Source: Odobenus rosmarus divergens
Taxonomy: Eukaryota; Chordata; Mammalia; Carnivora; Odobenidae
Assembly: GCF_000321225.1 (NCBI RefSeq)
Contig: NW_004450323.1
Location: 4,005,525 to 4,069,524 of the forward strand
DNA: 64,000 bases
Reading direction: 5' to 3'
Under the pieces are notes generated by a model. It made no database searches, was not told the origin of the DNA, and saw only the letters and a list, made by a program, of their open reading frames with translations. This document shows, piece after piece, positions 36,759-48,320 of this stretch (within the stretch, counting starts at the first letter, position 1; every line of letters begins with the position of its first letter). The position numbers and the translations under genes are program-made.

Positions 36759-39700
36759 AACGTAATTCAAACATTTTGCTGATAAAACTTTTGTCCATGA
36801 CTATGCTAGCAACAAAATTTTACTCAAAATATTTCACTATGAAATGGTGTTGCAACTTCAATGTAGTTTTTATTAATGAATTGATTTTCATAAAGCAAAT
36901 CTTACTCCTAAAATGGTAGATTCAGTGACCAAAAGCGATTAAAAAAAAAGCTTCCCCCCTCCCCATGCCAATCCTTGAGACTGTTGTTTGGATCAAACTG
37001 AGTTCTGGACCTGGGCTAGACTGAAGGGAAAGAGTGTAGCGCATTCCCACGTAACTAGAACAGGCTAATAGGACACCCAAACTGACATGACCAAGAAACC
37101 ACATGAAGAATTGAGTTCACTGGGCAGCTCCAGAAAGGTGTAGACCGGATGAATCTGACCGAGAGCGTGGGCTCCTTCACCACAATGCTATTCCTCGGGT
37201 ATCCTAATTGGAAGAGCTACAAAATCAGTCCCTGTTTCCATCCTCCCCATCTCACCTCTGTAGGCCTTCCTGCGGTACCTTGGGAGAGATCCCGAGCTTT
37301 TCATATTCTACGGATTTATTTTTGCATCACTCTTTTGATGAATGGAATACAATAACATGCGTCTCTCTCTCAGTCCCCTAAAGTGTGTGTTTATAGCAGT
37401 TTGAGAGAGTAGATTTGGGTTGTTAAAATACAGTCATGTCTCCCTATAATTCTCTGCCTTTTGCTGCAGTTTGATTACTGAGTCTCACTTTCTACCTAAT
37501 TAGAACAGCAAGTTCTATTCTTTCTGAGAAGCTGAAGTATGAGACCAGAAAACGCTGGGAAGTTTCACCACGTGGAGATGGAAGAAGAGCGTCTCTAGAA
37601 GCTCTAGCTCTGGGTTTCAGGCACTTCAGTAAGAGACTTTCCTCCCCTGTTCCTATGTACATTCAAGGAAAATGAAAGCAAGAAGGCCCCAGAGGCTGCC
37701 TGGGGGAGGGGGCGGCAAATGAGGTACCGGGTAGCCTGTTGAGTAGCAGCACAGGGCTCCCCAGAGGGCCACTCTTTGAGGAAGAGTCAATGGCACAAAG
37801 GGTTTCCCTCCTGCCTGTTCTTACTCATATCAGCCACTTTCAGAAGAGCGGGAGAGATGTTTTTCATTGGTAGGCAGGAAATGAGGCTCCTGACCCCTCT
37901 TAACATGATCATTGCAGCCCATGCCTTTCTCCCAATCTCAGAGCCATGCCAGCCTTGGGTTGGCCTTTGGAGGAAGAAGGGGGACTCCAGAGGGGAAGTC
38001 AGGGACTAGAGGTCATCCTCATGGCACCTAGGGCACTACTTCAGACTCTGAATCTTTCTGGTGCTACCCTTTGCAGGATCACAGCCACAGTGTCCTGCCC
38101 TGGACTGAGAGAGGGTGCTCTACCCTCCCCCTAGCAAATGAAGAATGGCGCAGGTTGGGGAATGGACAATTCTACCCAAAAGGAAATTCACTTTTTCTTA
38201 TATTTAAGGAAAGCTATTTTAATACAATCCCTGTGATCCACCAAGAGAAGATCTGCCCCCATTTCATGCCAGACATCTTCTAATGACCCTATTCTTTTCC
38301 TTCCTGTGCACCTTCCCACCCCCACACCAACTGTATACAGCCAGCCTGGTTCCCTCTCATGGGCTGTGGACTAAACGCAGCCTGACCACAGAACCCAGCA
38401 GAGTAATGGGGTGCATCAAAGAGACAAAAGATGTTTGGTTTCTCTTGGATCTGCTCACGTAGATCCTCATAATAAACTCTAACCGTAGATAAACTTCACA
38501 TCCTTGAAAATGTCACGTTCCCCTAGGGAATCCGGTTCCCTCTTTTCTTTTCCTGGCTTAGGACTGCTTTGCCCAAAGGCTCTTCTGTCTCTCTGTCTCT
38601 CTCTTTCTCCAGTGTCATCTTGAGCACTTGAGGTCTTTCCCAGCCTTCCATAAAGCATCCTTTCTTGCATTCAGAGGGTCACTATATGGGATTTTTCTCT
38701 AAGCCGCTGAGATCTCTTGATTTCTGAGGGAAACCTAGCTATGGCCTTCCTCCCCATCACACCCCTCCTCCCTCAAGACTGGCGTATGCAATGCCATCTA
38801 TAGGAGCACCTGGGTGAGACATAATTTAAGAGAAAGATGCCAGGTAAAGGCTGAAAAGAGTAGAAGACCACGTTACCTGGTCAGTATTATGGGGAACTGG
38901 GGGACAGAGATCATGCGGTACGATGCCCTAAGGGTCAGGGAAATAATATCCTTTTGCCAGGCTCTACACTTGCTGTGTAACCTTGGACCAGCCATTTAAT
39001 CCAGTGGATCTCTGTTCCCTCATCTTTTAAAGAAGAATGTTGAATCAACTAATCTCTGAAGTTTTTTTTTTTTTCATTTATGATTCCATGATCTTTAACC
39101 AAACACTGAGACCCAAGAATAGGTTCTTCATTCCCTCCTCTGGAGATTATTTCCATAATCCAAAAGGAATAATACCCTCCTGGTTGCTACTTGAACATGC
39201 TCTTCTGTTGAATCCAGTTCCTTTTCCTGGAGGCTATGGAAGACTGTCACAGACGTGAAATGTGTACTGAAGAATGGTGTCCCCGATGTCAGGTCTCACC
39301 CCACCCCTCCTGGGCCATAACTGGTACTAGATTTTGATAAAAATATCCTGTTGCTCAGGGACCTAGTCCATGAAGACAACCAAAAGCCCAAGAGCCAGGG
39401 ACTAGACAAGAGACACAGAGCATAAGAGAATAATCTCCTTTTGGCTCTCAAAACAGGGCATGAGTGAGACCTGAACAACTAGAACAGTCTGTCAGAACTG
39501 TTTCCAGGAACAGCAGAGGAAGGTAAGAAATTAGAAAAAGGATGAAACAATTTAGTGCCCTCCCAACCATGATCTCTGTTCTGTGAACCCACTCCCCTGC
39601 CAGACAGAATTCTTCAGGCAATGACTGTGGTTCTGGGCTCTGCAGGAGATATGACCAGCTCCAGAAACAAGACTGAGGTACTGTGTCTCAAGAAGAAACT

Positions 39701-40439
39701 AACCTCAGGCACCGCAGCAAGAGTGGGTGAGAACCATCAATTCCCTTCAGGGCAACAAGCCTCTCTCTCCTTGGTCATCTTGGACTTACATCATGACAGA
39801 AAAATTTCCCAGCCAAACAGGCAAGAAATAATTCCAATTAGCAATGATCTCTAGGGTTGAGTGAATTCCTAGCATGTTTTATTTCAGAAATGTCTGCATT
39901 ATTAGGATTTGGCCTTGAATAGGTGATTCTTCTCAGATGCAGGAATGTGGCTAGGTAGGACCTCCAAGGGCTTAGGTGGTGACCTGAAGGTTCCTTGGAA
40001 ATGCTGGGCTGACAGGGAACCCACTCTGCCATTAGTCACAACCCAAAGGAGGAACCATACAGATGCCACCAGGACATGAGGATGGACTGGATCTGTGTGA
40101 TCACAGGCCCAGAGCATCGGGACAATGGTCTTCTGAAATTAAGGAAATGGACACAAATTCTTCTGAGAAACCCTACTACCCCCACACCTGCCTCCCAGGT
40201 TTTGGAACCTGAAAGCCTCAGTTCTTTGCCTAGTCGGCAGCTGCTGTGTGTGGGGGTTTGTGGGGCGTGAGTGGGCAGGTGGGGGGTGTTGGGCAGGTGG
40301 AGGCGGCTTGGCCTTCTTTACTGGGTGTGGCTCTCACGCTGAGGCTGGCTACGCTATCCTATCAAACGGGAAGTTAACACCACAGGAATGCATCAAGACT
40401 ACAAACATAAAGAACCACGGACACAGATTTCATCCAAAT

Positions 40440-40547
40440 TCTATGAGGAGTGAAGAACAACAACAAAACAAAACAAAACAAAACACAAAAAACAAGAGAA
40501 GAAAGAAAAAAAAGAGAAAAGAAAAGAAAGAAAAAAATAGCCCTTCG
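40440..40547. repeat. A-rich (AAAAC)n and purine tract in NMNAT2 3' UTR
   Basis: (AAC)n and (AAAAC)n units pass into GAAAGAAAAAA-type purine runs; in the NMNAT2 transcript this is a U/pyrimidine-rich stretch. It directly adjoins the tandem motif at 40557-40648. Confidence 0.8.
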
Positions 40548-40556
40548 TGGTAAAGG

Positions 40557-40648
40557 GCATGCTGGGAAGGCGAGAGCCAGAGCCGCCTCCCCAGAGCATG
40601 CTGGGAGGACGGGCGCCGGAGCCGCTCTCTAGAGCATGCTGGGAGACA
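40557..40648 (-). repeat. Three-copy tandem motif (core GCATGCTGGGA) in NMNAT2 3' UTR
   Basis: The core begins at 40557, 40596 and 40634, spaced 39 and 38 bp, within GC-rich units that also share GCCGGAGCCGC-like sequence. On the NMNAT2 strand the core reads TCCCAGCATGC. Confidence 0.92.
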
Positions 40649-40949
40649 GACACCAGCACGTCTCCAGGGACTGCGCTTCCCCCAACTCCCACCCCCGTTC
40701 CCTCACCCACCCCCAACCCGGAGACTAGAGGAAAGTCTGTCCAAAGATGACTGCTGAAGAGGGTATGCTGTGGTTCTCTGCAGGTCCCCCACACTGTGGA
40801 GGGTTGAGTCAGCAAGTGGGGAGAACAGTCAAGATGAGGAGATGGAGAAACAGAGAGGCAGGAGAAAAACGGGGGGACTGACAGAGCCTGGCAGGGCCAG
40901 TGTGTTGGCGGAGGACGAGGGCAGAGTGGAGCGTGTGGCCGTGCGGCTG

Positions 40950-41052
40950 CTAGCCGGAGGCGTTGATGTAGAGCTGGCTCTTGAGAATGTAGTCGATGAC
41001 CGGCTGGGACAGGTAATCCACCACATGGCCGTCCCCGTGCTGCAGGGCCAGC
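40950..41052 (-). CDS. NMNAT2: NMNAT2 exon 11: C-terminus and stop
   Basis: The coding part is 103 bp on the minus strand, acceptor TCCTCCAG, finishing the split Arg codon of the SSTKSR motif. It encodes [20 protein letters not shown] then [13 protein letters not shown] and TAG (40950-40952). This end is identical to human as recalled. The 3' UTR continues in the same exon. Confidence 0.98.
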
Positions 41053-41254
41053 CTGGAGGAGAAGAGACGGTGGTCAGATGACACCTTCCTTGACCAAGGC
41101 CAAAGGACAGGCCTGCCCACTCTCTTTCAGGGGAAGGGTTTACCCAACACCCCAGTCTCTGCCTTTGCTTAGGCTCCATAAATGGCTTCCCTCTTGGGAA
41201 AAGCTCGCCTGCCCCAGAATTCCTCCCCCCCCCCCCATCTGGTGACTCCATTCC

Positions 41255-41460
41255 ATCCTGGCTCTGCCATTTCCTAGCACAGGGACCTTAAGCAAGTTAT
41301 TTAAGCCCCTCTGTTCTTCAGTTTTCTCCTCTGTAAAAATGAGGGGAAGATTTGGGCCCATCTCCTTCAGTTATTAAAAGGATTTAAAAAATAAAAATGC
41401 AAGGATTAAATGAGTCATGCAAAGCCTTTAGAATAGCCCAAACACACAGTAGGTATTTAA
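41255..41460 (+). repeat. MIR ancient SINE
   Basis: 'cctggctctgccatttccta', 'accttaagcaagttatttaa', 'cagttttctcctctgtaaaa' follow the MIR consensus order. Confidence 0.75.
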
Positions 41461-43018
41461 ATGTGTTGACTGTTATTTTTTTTCCTTCGTGTTTCTCTGC
41501 ATCACGATCTCATGAAAGTGAATCTCCTGAGGGACCACTTCTTTTCCTTCCTACGGGAGCCCTGACACAGAAGAAGGTGACCTCCTCTGAGGCAGGGAGG
41601 AAGGAGGAAGGCACTACCAGGTACAAAAGAGTTGCAGTGAGGCGCTTTGGTTTCTTCACAGTTGTGCTCCAGCCTTGGTCTGGCTGCTTCCCATTCTCTG
41701 CTCATATGATGGTCTTGGGAATGTCAGGCCCCACGAAGCTATTTGTAAAAAATGCACATACTCCTCCAGAAATGTAGATTCTAAAAGGCAGCTGAGTCCT
41801 GCCCTGTGAGACCTCTTCAGAGGCTGGCTCACTGCCTCTTCAATGCATACGCTGTCTTGATCTTGCAAGCAAGCTAGGTCCCTAAGTGCCTCCCTGCACA
41901 GTTCACAGGGAGGCTTCTGGAAAAAGTGATCTGTATCTGTAGTTTCCAAATGCCAATCCCAGCTTGATCAGAATCACCCAGGAAGCAGATTCTAGGCCCA
42001 TCCACCATGGATTCTGATTCAGTGGGATTCAAGGGGACACGGGAATTTGTGTGCTTGTGTAAGCTGGTGGGGTAGTTTTATTGTGCAGCCATGTTTGGAA
42101 CCAAACCCTTCTCCTCTCCCCTCATTGGCCCTTGTCATTGGGTTTCAGCTCTCACCTCACAGTTTGATGCTATGCTACTCTTTGAAGTGTGTACATAATC
42201 ACCTTCCAGGGAGGAAGTCCAGTAGACCTTTAAAAATGCTGGGCCCATCTGATTTTTCTGAAATATGTGACAGAGATGACAATGCTCTCCATCTTTGTAC
42301 CCTCTCTTGCCTTGGTTCTTGGGCCAGCCCTGCTGGTGGTCTCTGAGGGCTCCTTAGCCTTCTTTTAAATGCTTCTCTTCTTATTGACTCTCCCTGTGAG
42401 CTCAGCCGTACTCTTAACGGAATTTACAGCTATGTGCTCATGGCTTTCGGTTCTATTCCACTTCCAGACCTCTATATTCATATACCTCACCATTCCACTG
42501 GACACTTCCAGTTGCAGCTTGTGGTGGTGACTGTTACCTGGTCCCCAGCATCCATTCTCTCCTTCTGTTTAGGACTAGAACCTCCTGAGTTTAAGCTGGG
42601 CACATAAAGTCCATGTGCCAGCCTCCCTTGCGGCAAGGCATGGCCGCGCGACTGGGGCTGAGCCCATGGGGTGCAGGAGGGGGGGTGATGTGTACAACAG
42701 TGAGTCACCTTTTAAAAGACAAAGCTCCTGCCCTTTCCAGCGGTCACAGCAGCAGCTGGGGACCCACAGATAAGAGGCTTCACGTGAAAGGTCAGAGATT
42801 CAATCTCTTTTGACTTCAGTAAGAGGGAAATAAACATTTCTCTTATTTAAACTATGACTATTTGGGCTCTTTTTGTTATGGCAGCTTAGCCTATACTCTC
42901 ATTAATACAACAAACACCTCAAACTAAAGAGTCTCAAACTAAAAACATCCTCTTCCTCCCAAGAACCAGCTAAAACTAGCTGATGACCCACCCCCCCCCT
43001 TTAAAAGTAAATGACTGA

Positions 43019-43220
43019 GGGGGCGCCTGGGTGGCTCAGTCAGTTGAACGTCTGACTCTTGATTTCGGCTCAGGTCGTGATTTCAGGGTTGTGAGATCGA
43101 GCCCCATGTTGGGCTCTGTGCTGGGTGTGGAACGTGCTTAAGATTCTCTCTCCCTCTCCCCCTGCCCCTCACCCCCCGCCCCCCGCTTGTGCACTCTCTC
43201 TCTCTCTCTCAAAAAAAAAA
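43019..43220 (+). mobile_element. Can-SINE, plus
   Basis: Head GGGGGCGCCTGGGTGGCTCAG; 'gttgtgagatcgagcccca', CT-rich body with a C-run near 43171 and a poly(A) tail of ten. No clear target-site duplication. Confidence 0.93.
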
Positions 43221-43363
43221 GTAGATAACTGGGGACAAATACATGAGGTCCCCAAAGAAGGCTAAATACCAGGCAGCAGGTGTCAGCAAATGGTAAGAGT
43301 CAGTTGTATCAAAACTTGTAAGCCCATTTGACTAAGGTCCCTCTGGCTGTTTGTCAAACGTAC

Positions 43364-43431
43364 CTGCTCTTGGTTGAGCTGACAACAGACATGGGATGGT
43401 TGATGTCATCCTTCACCACCATAATGTTATT
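43364..43431 (-). CDS. NMNAT2: NMNAT2 exon 10: substrate-binding C-terminal segment
   Basis: The exon is 68 bp, minus strand, acceptor TGTCCCCAG, donor GTACGT. Encodes [20 protein letters not shown] then KS and the first two bases of Arg. The S-S-T-K-S-R motif, completed in exon 11, corresponds to the C-terminal nucleotide-binding (T/S-x-x-x-x-R type) signature of the NMN adenylyltransferase family. Confidence 0.97.
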
Positions 43432-43603
43432 CTGGGGACAGAGCAAAGAAAGCAGGTTGCCCTCCCCTCACGCTTAAACTCCTCGGGTGCCCTCACTCTT
43501 CCCTACCACCGCTAGCCCCTACCACCTCCCCCCACCACCCCACAGGCCCCTCAGAGAAGGAGCACACCACAGAGCTAGAGCAGCAAAGAGATGGGGGACT
43601 CAC

Positions 43604-43705
43604 TTTGTATTTGCGGAGTATTGAGGAGTGATTCATGATTCGGTCTGTGTCAGCTGCGTCCCGGGGCACCACCACAATCCCAAAGTCCCCGACGATCACC
43701 TCCAT
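43604..43705 (-). CDS. NMNAT2: NMNAT2 exon 9
   Basis: The exon is 102 bp, minus strand, acceptor TTTTTTCAG, donor GTGAGT, exactly 34 codons. Encodes [20 protein letters not shown] and [14 protein letters not shown]. The [11 protein letters not shown] segment is part of the Rossmann-fold core. It is identical to human as recalled. Confidence 0.97.
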
Positions 43706-44284
43706 CTGAAAAAACAAAGAGAGAGCGTCGCTTGGTGCATCCATGACTCCAACCCCTACTAAGCAACTACTTAGCAGGTGGAATGATCTTCCATGTGGAA
43801 CCCCAAGCTCTGGTCCTAAGCTTACCTTCTCAACCCTACCAGTCAGCTCTTTCAAGTAACAACCTGTAACAGTGTTAGTGGAATGAGTGGGAGCTTTGCC
43901 TGGCACCACAGAAGATGCTTAATAAATACCTCTAGACTGAATGAATAAATGTACTCCTGCATGTCTGGGCATCTTCAACTCCTGAGGCTCCCATTGAGTT
44001 CATTATGCTGAAGAGTAATAGGAATGACACATAGTCCTTACATGGTAGACACCCTCAAAGGCGACACAGGTCCCGTTGCCCAGCAAGTGTACCCCAGCTC
44101 CCAGCCAGACTACTGAGAAGGGCTGAATGCTCCCTGGCTCACCCATGTCAAAGCTGCTGGGGACTCAAGGGTGATGAAGAGCGTGGAAGGGCTTGGAACG
44201 CCTGTGTGCCCACAGGCAGTGATAGAAAGAAGATCACTATGGGGTCACATCTGAGATCAGCCTCTGATAAATGCTTGCTGCCCT

Positions 44285-44830
44285 CATGAGAAATGAAACC
44301 TTTTCATGAAAAAAAATTATTTTTTCTGGTTATACACACAGTACAAGCTTGGGAAATTCAGGGAAAAAAAATCAATCACAACCACACAATCTGGATAACT
44401 ACTCTTAACATAGTGGGTTCTGTCCAGTGTTTCCTTCTTTATAAATAACTGTATATACCTACAATTGGATTACACTGAAAAATTAATCATTTTATCTGTA
44501 TTTTTTATTTAGCATTATATTGTGAGCATTTTTTCACATTGTTAAAAATTACTTGAAAAAATTAAGTTTTAACAGTCTGATTATTTCATTGTCTGTACTA
44601 TGATATACATGATATATTAAACCAATCTTGTATTATAGAATGTGTACAGTTACTTCTGATTTTTTGCAAGTATACATAACACTTTGTTGAAGATCTTTAT
44701 ATATAAATCTTTTGCCACATCTCTATTTCCTTAGGATAAGAAGTAAAATGATTAGATGAAAGGATATACACTGAACAGATTTCAAAGTCTTAAGGCCTAT
44801 TACCAAGTTGCTTTCTGAAAACTCGTGCCA
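44285..44830. repeat. AT-rich block, probably an ancient L1 fragment
   Basis: Wording such as 'tctggataactactcttaac', 'tgtgagcattttttcacatt' and 'caagttgctttctgaaaa' resembles old L1M material. The class and strand are uncertain; similar text occurs near 22130-22290 and 62340-62510. Confidence 0.4.
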
Positions 44831-45544
44831 ATTTTTATTTTCAAAAAGCTTGAAAGTTATGGCATTTAATAGACTTGGATCTCGCCCGGGCATATTACTG
44901 TTTAGATCTTGCCAATTAAGAATCCCAGATGCGGAGAGAAGGGAGGGGGAGACAGGTTGCTTCTAAGCAGGGCAGCTCATTGTGCAAGACCCGCTCTGGT
45001 GGCAGGGGACCCAGGTTTTTCCTCCTAGTAAGTACCACAGAAAGAGACATTAGGGAGCACTGTGGCCACCTCTTCTCTATCAGACAATTTCGATACGAGC
45101 AGAATTCCACTTTGCAGTCTGATTCATTGATTATGTGTGCGCCCGAGCATGTGTGCACATGCCCTTGGGTATTTCCAGCCACCTTTCCCCTACTTCTCCC
45201 ATTGCTTACAACTGAGGCTAGAGTTGCAGCTGGAACTCTGATGTTGCTGACACAGAAAGCTGGCTGAAGGTGCCCTGGGAGGGAAGCTGTGGAGAGAAGT
45301 TAGAAGCCAGGTATAGAATATCAGAGTCCCCATTGGATCATGCCATTTGGAAGAGACAGAGCATTATACCTCATGCTGCATCTGACAGTGGTGCTCAGGT
45401 GGGGCAAACAGGCACCAAGCATTTGTCCTATAAACCAGGAATGTTAGGGAGAGGCCAGGCAAGGAGTTGGAGGTAGAGCCACTCCTCCTCCACAGCTTTA
45501 GAATATTGCACTGGGATTCACTGCTCAGAAGGTAACCACAGGCA

Positions 45545-45722
45545 CTGGTTCTCAAACTCGGCTGCACATGAGAATCACCTGAGGAGCTTTTAACACTGTC
45601 AAAGCCCAACTCACACCTAAGAGCAGTGAAAATCAGAATCTTGGAGAGTGGAACTCAAGCATCAATAGTTTTTTTAAATTTCCCAGGTGATTCCAATATG
45701 CAACCAGCTGGAGGACCAGGAG
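45545..45722 (+). mobile_element. MER5A-like hAT (Charlie) MITE
   Basis: It begins 'ctggttctcaaactcggctg', then 'catgagaatcacctgaggag', 'atttcccaggtgattccaat' and ends near 'ctggaggaccaggagt', the MER5A order. It is non-autonomous and without coding capacity. Confidence 0.8.
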
Positions 45723-47159
45723 TCTAAGTGCTGCTTAAAACTCCGGGAGAAGTGGTAGGCTGGAGAAAGAGAAAAGAGAAGGGGGAGGAGAGGAGAGGAC
45801 GGGAGGGGGAAAGGAGAGGGGAGGGAATCTATCCAAGCTGGTATCCACGAACATTCCTCAACTGCCTCTCTCGGTAGATGACTCAAGATACCTGGTGTAC
45901 ATGGTGTAATGTAGGATCTGCCTTCAGTTTGATTCTGAGGACTTCGTAGATGTTCCCATAAGTGATGAATGAACTAAGGGGGCTATTTAAAGTGAGCATT
46001 CTCAGTGAAAGCCTGTAAACAACGGTTCTGCCGGGAGTCCGGCCTCGCGGGGGATGTCACCCTACGGTGACACCCTATGGGTGACATTGGTACAGCTGTT
46101 GCTTCCCACTCAGGAGCTAATGATCTGAGCACTCAATCAGTAACAGTGCCAGGTGGCTCAGTGGGTGGCAAGCAGATGGAGACCTTGCTGCCTGAGATGT
46201 TTTCTTCTTCCAGAAACAGGTGACAGACTTGCCCCCTGGCAATCGCAGATAGAGCGAGGGAGACAGGGTCTACAGGATAAGACATACAGCTTAACCACAT
46301 CCAAGCTGCACGTCTGTGGGAGCTCGGGTCAGAGACTGCAGATCTTTTCTGCTCCTTTGCCCAGACCCTAGGACGCCGGCCTTGATTTTCATGCTAGAGG
46401 GTATTTGTGTGGGTGTGCGTCTGGGGGCGGGGAGAGATGCCATGTGCTAGAGTTGCTAAGGTGTGCCCTCTGGCCCATACGTATCCATCTTGTGCAGGGA
46501 CTTAGCCGTCCTTCCCACCCCCACCCCCAAACCCCGTTTCCTGTCTTTGCCTGGCCCCCAGGAGACCACCCTCTCTTGGTTTCCTCCTACCTCAGCAGCT
46601 GCAATTTTTGGTCTTCTTGAGCTGGTTCTTTCTCATGTCCCTAACCTTGACCCATTGGAGTCCCCCAGGCTGCCTCAATCCTTGGACCTCTTCTTTTTTC
46701 TAACTATACTCACTCTTAATGATTTCACTCAATTTCAAAGCATTAGAGACACACCGAAGGCTCCCAAATTAATACCTGGGGCATAACTTCTCTCCTGAAC
46801 TTCAAACTCATATATCCAGCAGCCTTTTCAATATGTCTATTTAGTAGGGCATCCCAAATCTAAAATGTCCATGGGCACCCAAACCCTCTGACATCAATCA
46901 ATGAGTAAATCAGCCAATCCTCATACCCCGCAAAATGCTTTTCCTATAGTCTTCCTATAGTCTTTTTCATTTCAGGAAATGGAAACTCTCTTCTCACAAT
47001 TACTCAGGTCAAAGCCTTGGAATTTTCCTGGACTCCTCCCTTTCTCTCACATCCCACATTCTACCTAAAAGGTACCCAATTGATTCCAGCTTCAAAACAA
47101 ATCCAAGAATCTGCTCATTTTTCACCATTTCCATCAAGTCTCTGCTGGTCCAAGCCTCC

Positions 47160-47877
47160 TTTGGTAGGTTAAATAACGGCCCCCAAAGATAACCAGGTCC
47201 TAATCTGTGGGACCTGTGAATGTTACCTTATATGGCAACATATATGCAGATGTGATTAAGCAAAGGATCTTGAAATTATCCTACATAATCTAGGTGAGCC
47301 CTAAGGTAATAACAAGTGTCCTTACAAGAGGGAGGCAGAGGGAGATTTAACACAGAAGAGAGAAGATAATGTAAAGACAGAGCAGAGAGAGATTTGAAGA
47401 TGCTCCACTGTTGGCCTTGAAGATGGAAAGAAGGGGTCATAAGCCAAGGAAGGCAAGCAATGCAGCTCTAGAAGCTGGAGAAGGCGAGGACACAGATTCT
47501 CCCCTGGAGCCTCTGGAGGGAATGTGGCCTTGCCAACAACTTGGTTTTGGCCCAGTGAAACCCATTTTGGACCTCTGGCTTCCAGAAGTGTAAGAGAATA
47601 AATGTGTTTGTGTGTGTTGTTTTAAGATTTTATTTATTTGAAGGAGAGACAGAGAGCGAGTGAGCAGGGGGAGGGGCAAGGGGGGAGGGAAAGGCAGAGG
47701 GAGAGAGAATCTTGAGCAGACTCCGTGCTGAACACGGAGCCCTGTGCAGGGCTCGATCTTACGTCCCTGAGATCATGACCTGAGCTGAAACCAAGAGTCA
47801 GAATCTTAACCATCTGAGCCACCCAGGCGCCCCTGTGTGTGGCCTTAAGCCACCAATCTTCAGCAACAGAAAATTAA
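47160..47877 (+). repeat. MLT1-like (ERVL-MaLR) LTR, split by a Can-SINE
   Basis: It contains 'ggttaaataacggcccccaa', 'ctgtgaatgttaccttatat', 'gcagatgtgattaagcaaag', 'gtccttacaagagggaggca', then 'taagagaataaatgtg'. After the SINE it resumes with 'cttaagccaccaatct' and 'cagaaaattaattc'. The class is assigned from memory. No viral gene is present. Confidence 0.65.
47620..47833 (-). mobile_element. Can-SINE, minus, inside the MaLR-like LTR
   Basis: On the minus strand it has head GGGGCGCCTGGGTGGCTCAG, a body rich in CTCTCCCTCTGCCTTTCCC, and an AAATAAAATCTTAAAA tail. It separates two halves of the LTR, so it inserted later. Confidence 0.92.
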
Positions 47878-47959
47878 TTCATCCCCATCACCTCTTACTT
47901 GGATTACTCTGGTCTCCTTGTTTTTCTCTTGCCTTTTTTTCAGTCTACTCCCAAAAGCC

Positions 47960-48320
47960 AGACCGAGAGTATTAAAATAGATTGTGCTGCTCCTTGGCTC
48001 AAAAGTCTTCACTTAAACATCACCTTCTCAGTGAGACCAGGCTATTTCAACTTGTGTGGCCATGCACGCAGACCCACACGCTATCCACACCTGCCCCGTC
48101 CCTGCCCCTTCCTGGGTTCGCCGCTCCTCCTCAGCCTTTATGTCCATCTAATACCTTATATATTTTCTTTGTTCCACCTGATTTTTGTCTCTTTCTCTCT
48201 CTTCTATAAAGGTAACCTCCATGAGGACAGGGAGCTTTGTGTGTTTGGTTTACCACTGTGTCCCCAGAGGAGAAGGACCTGGCACCTCATACATGCTTAA
48301 TAGGTGCTGTTGAAAAAGTA
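47960..48320 (+). repeat. L2 3' fragment
   Basis: The right end reads 'ggtaacctccatgaggacag', 'ccactgtgtccccagagg' and 'acatgcttaataggtgctgt', the L2 3' end layout. The left edge is approximate. Confidence 0.65.

Larger units (their letters stand above)
36750..40949 (-). other. NMNAT2: NMNAT2 3' UTR (inferred, about 4.2 kb)
   Basis: The human transcript carries a multi-kilobase 3' UTR (recalled). Here the region below the stop is free of SINEs for its whole length, consistent with selection on a UTR. A canonical AATAAA on the minus strand lies at 36753-36758, with further candidates at 36869-36874, 37315-37320 and 35721-35726. The proximal part holds a three-copy motif and an A/purine-rich tract (about 40440-40547). 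Confidence 0.55.
41053..43363 (-). other. NMNAT2: NMNAT2 intron 10
   Basis: Holds a MIR (about 41255-41460) and a MER5-like segment (about 41940-42010), plus one Can-SINE (43019-43220). No exon is present. Confidence 0.75.

Noticed and set aside
40557..40648. CRISPR array
   Set aside because: Three short repeats with similar spacers in a vertebrate UTR; it is a minisatellite-like feature.
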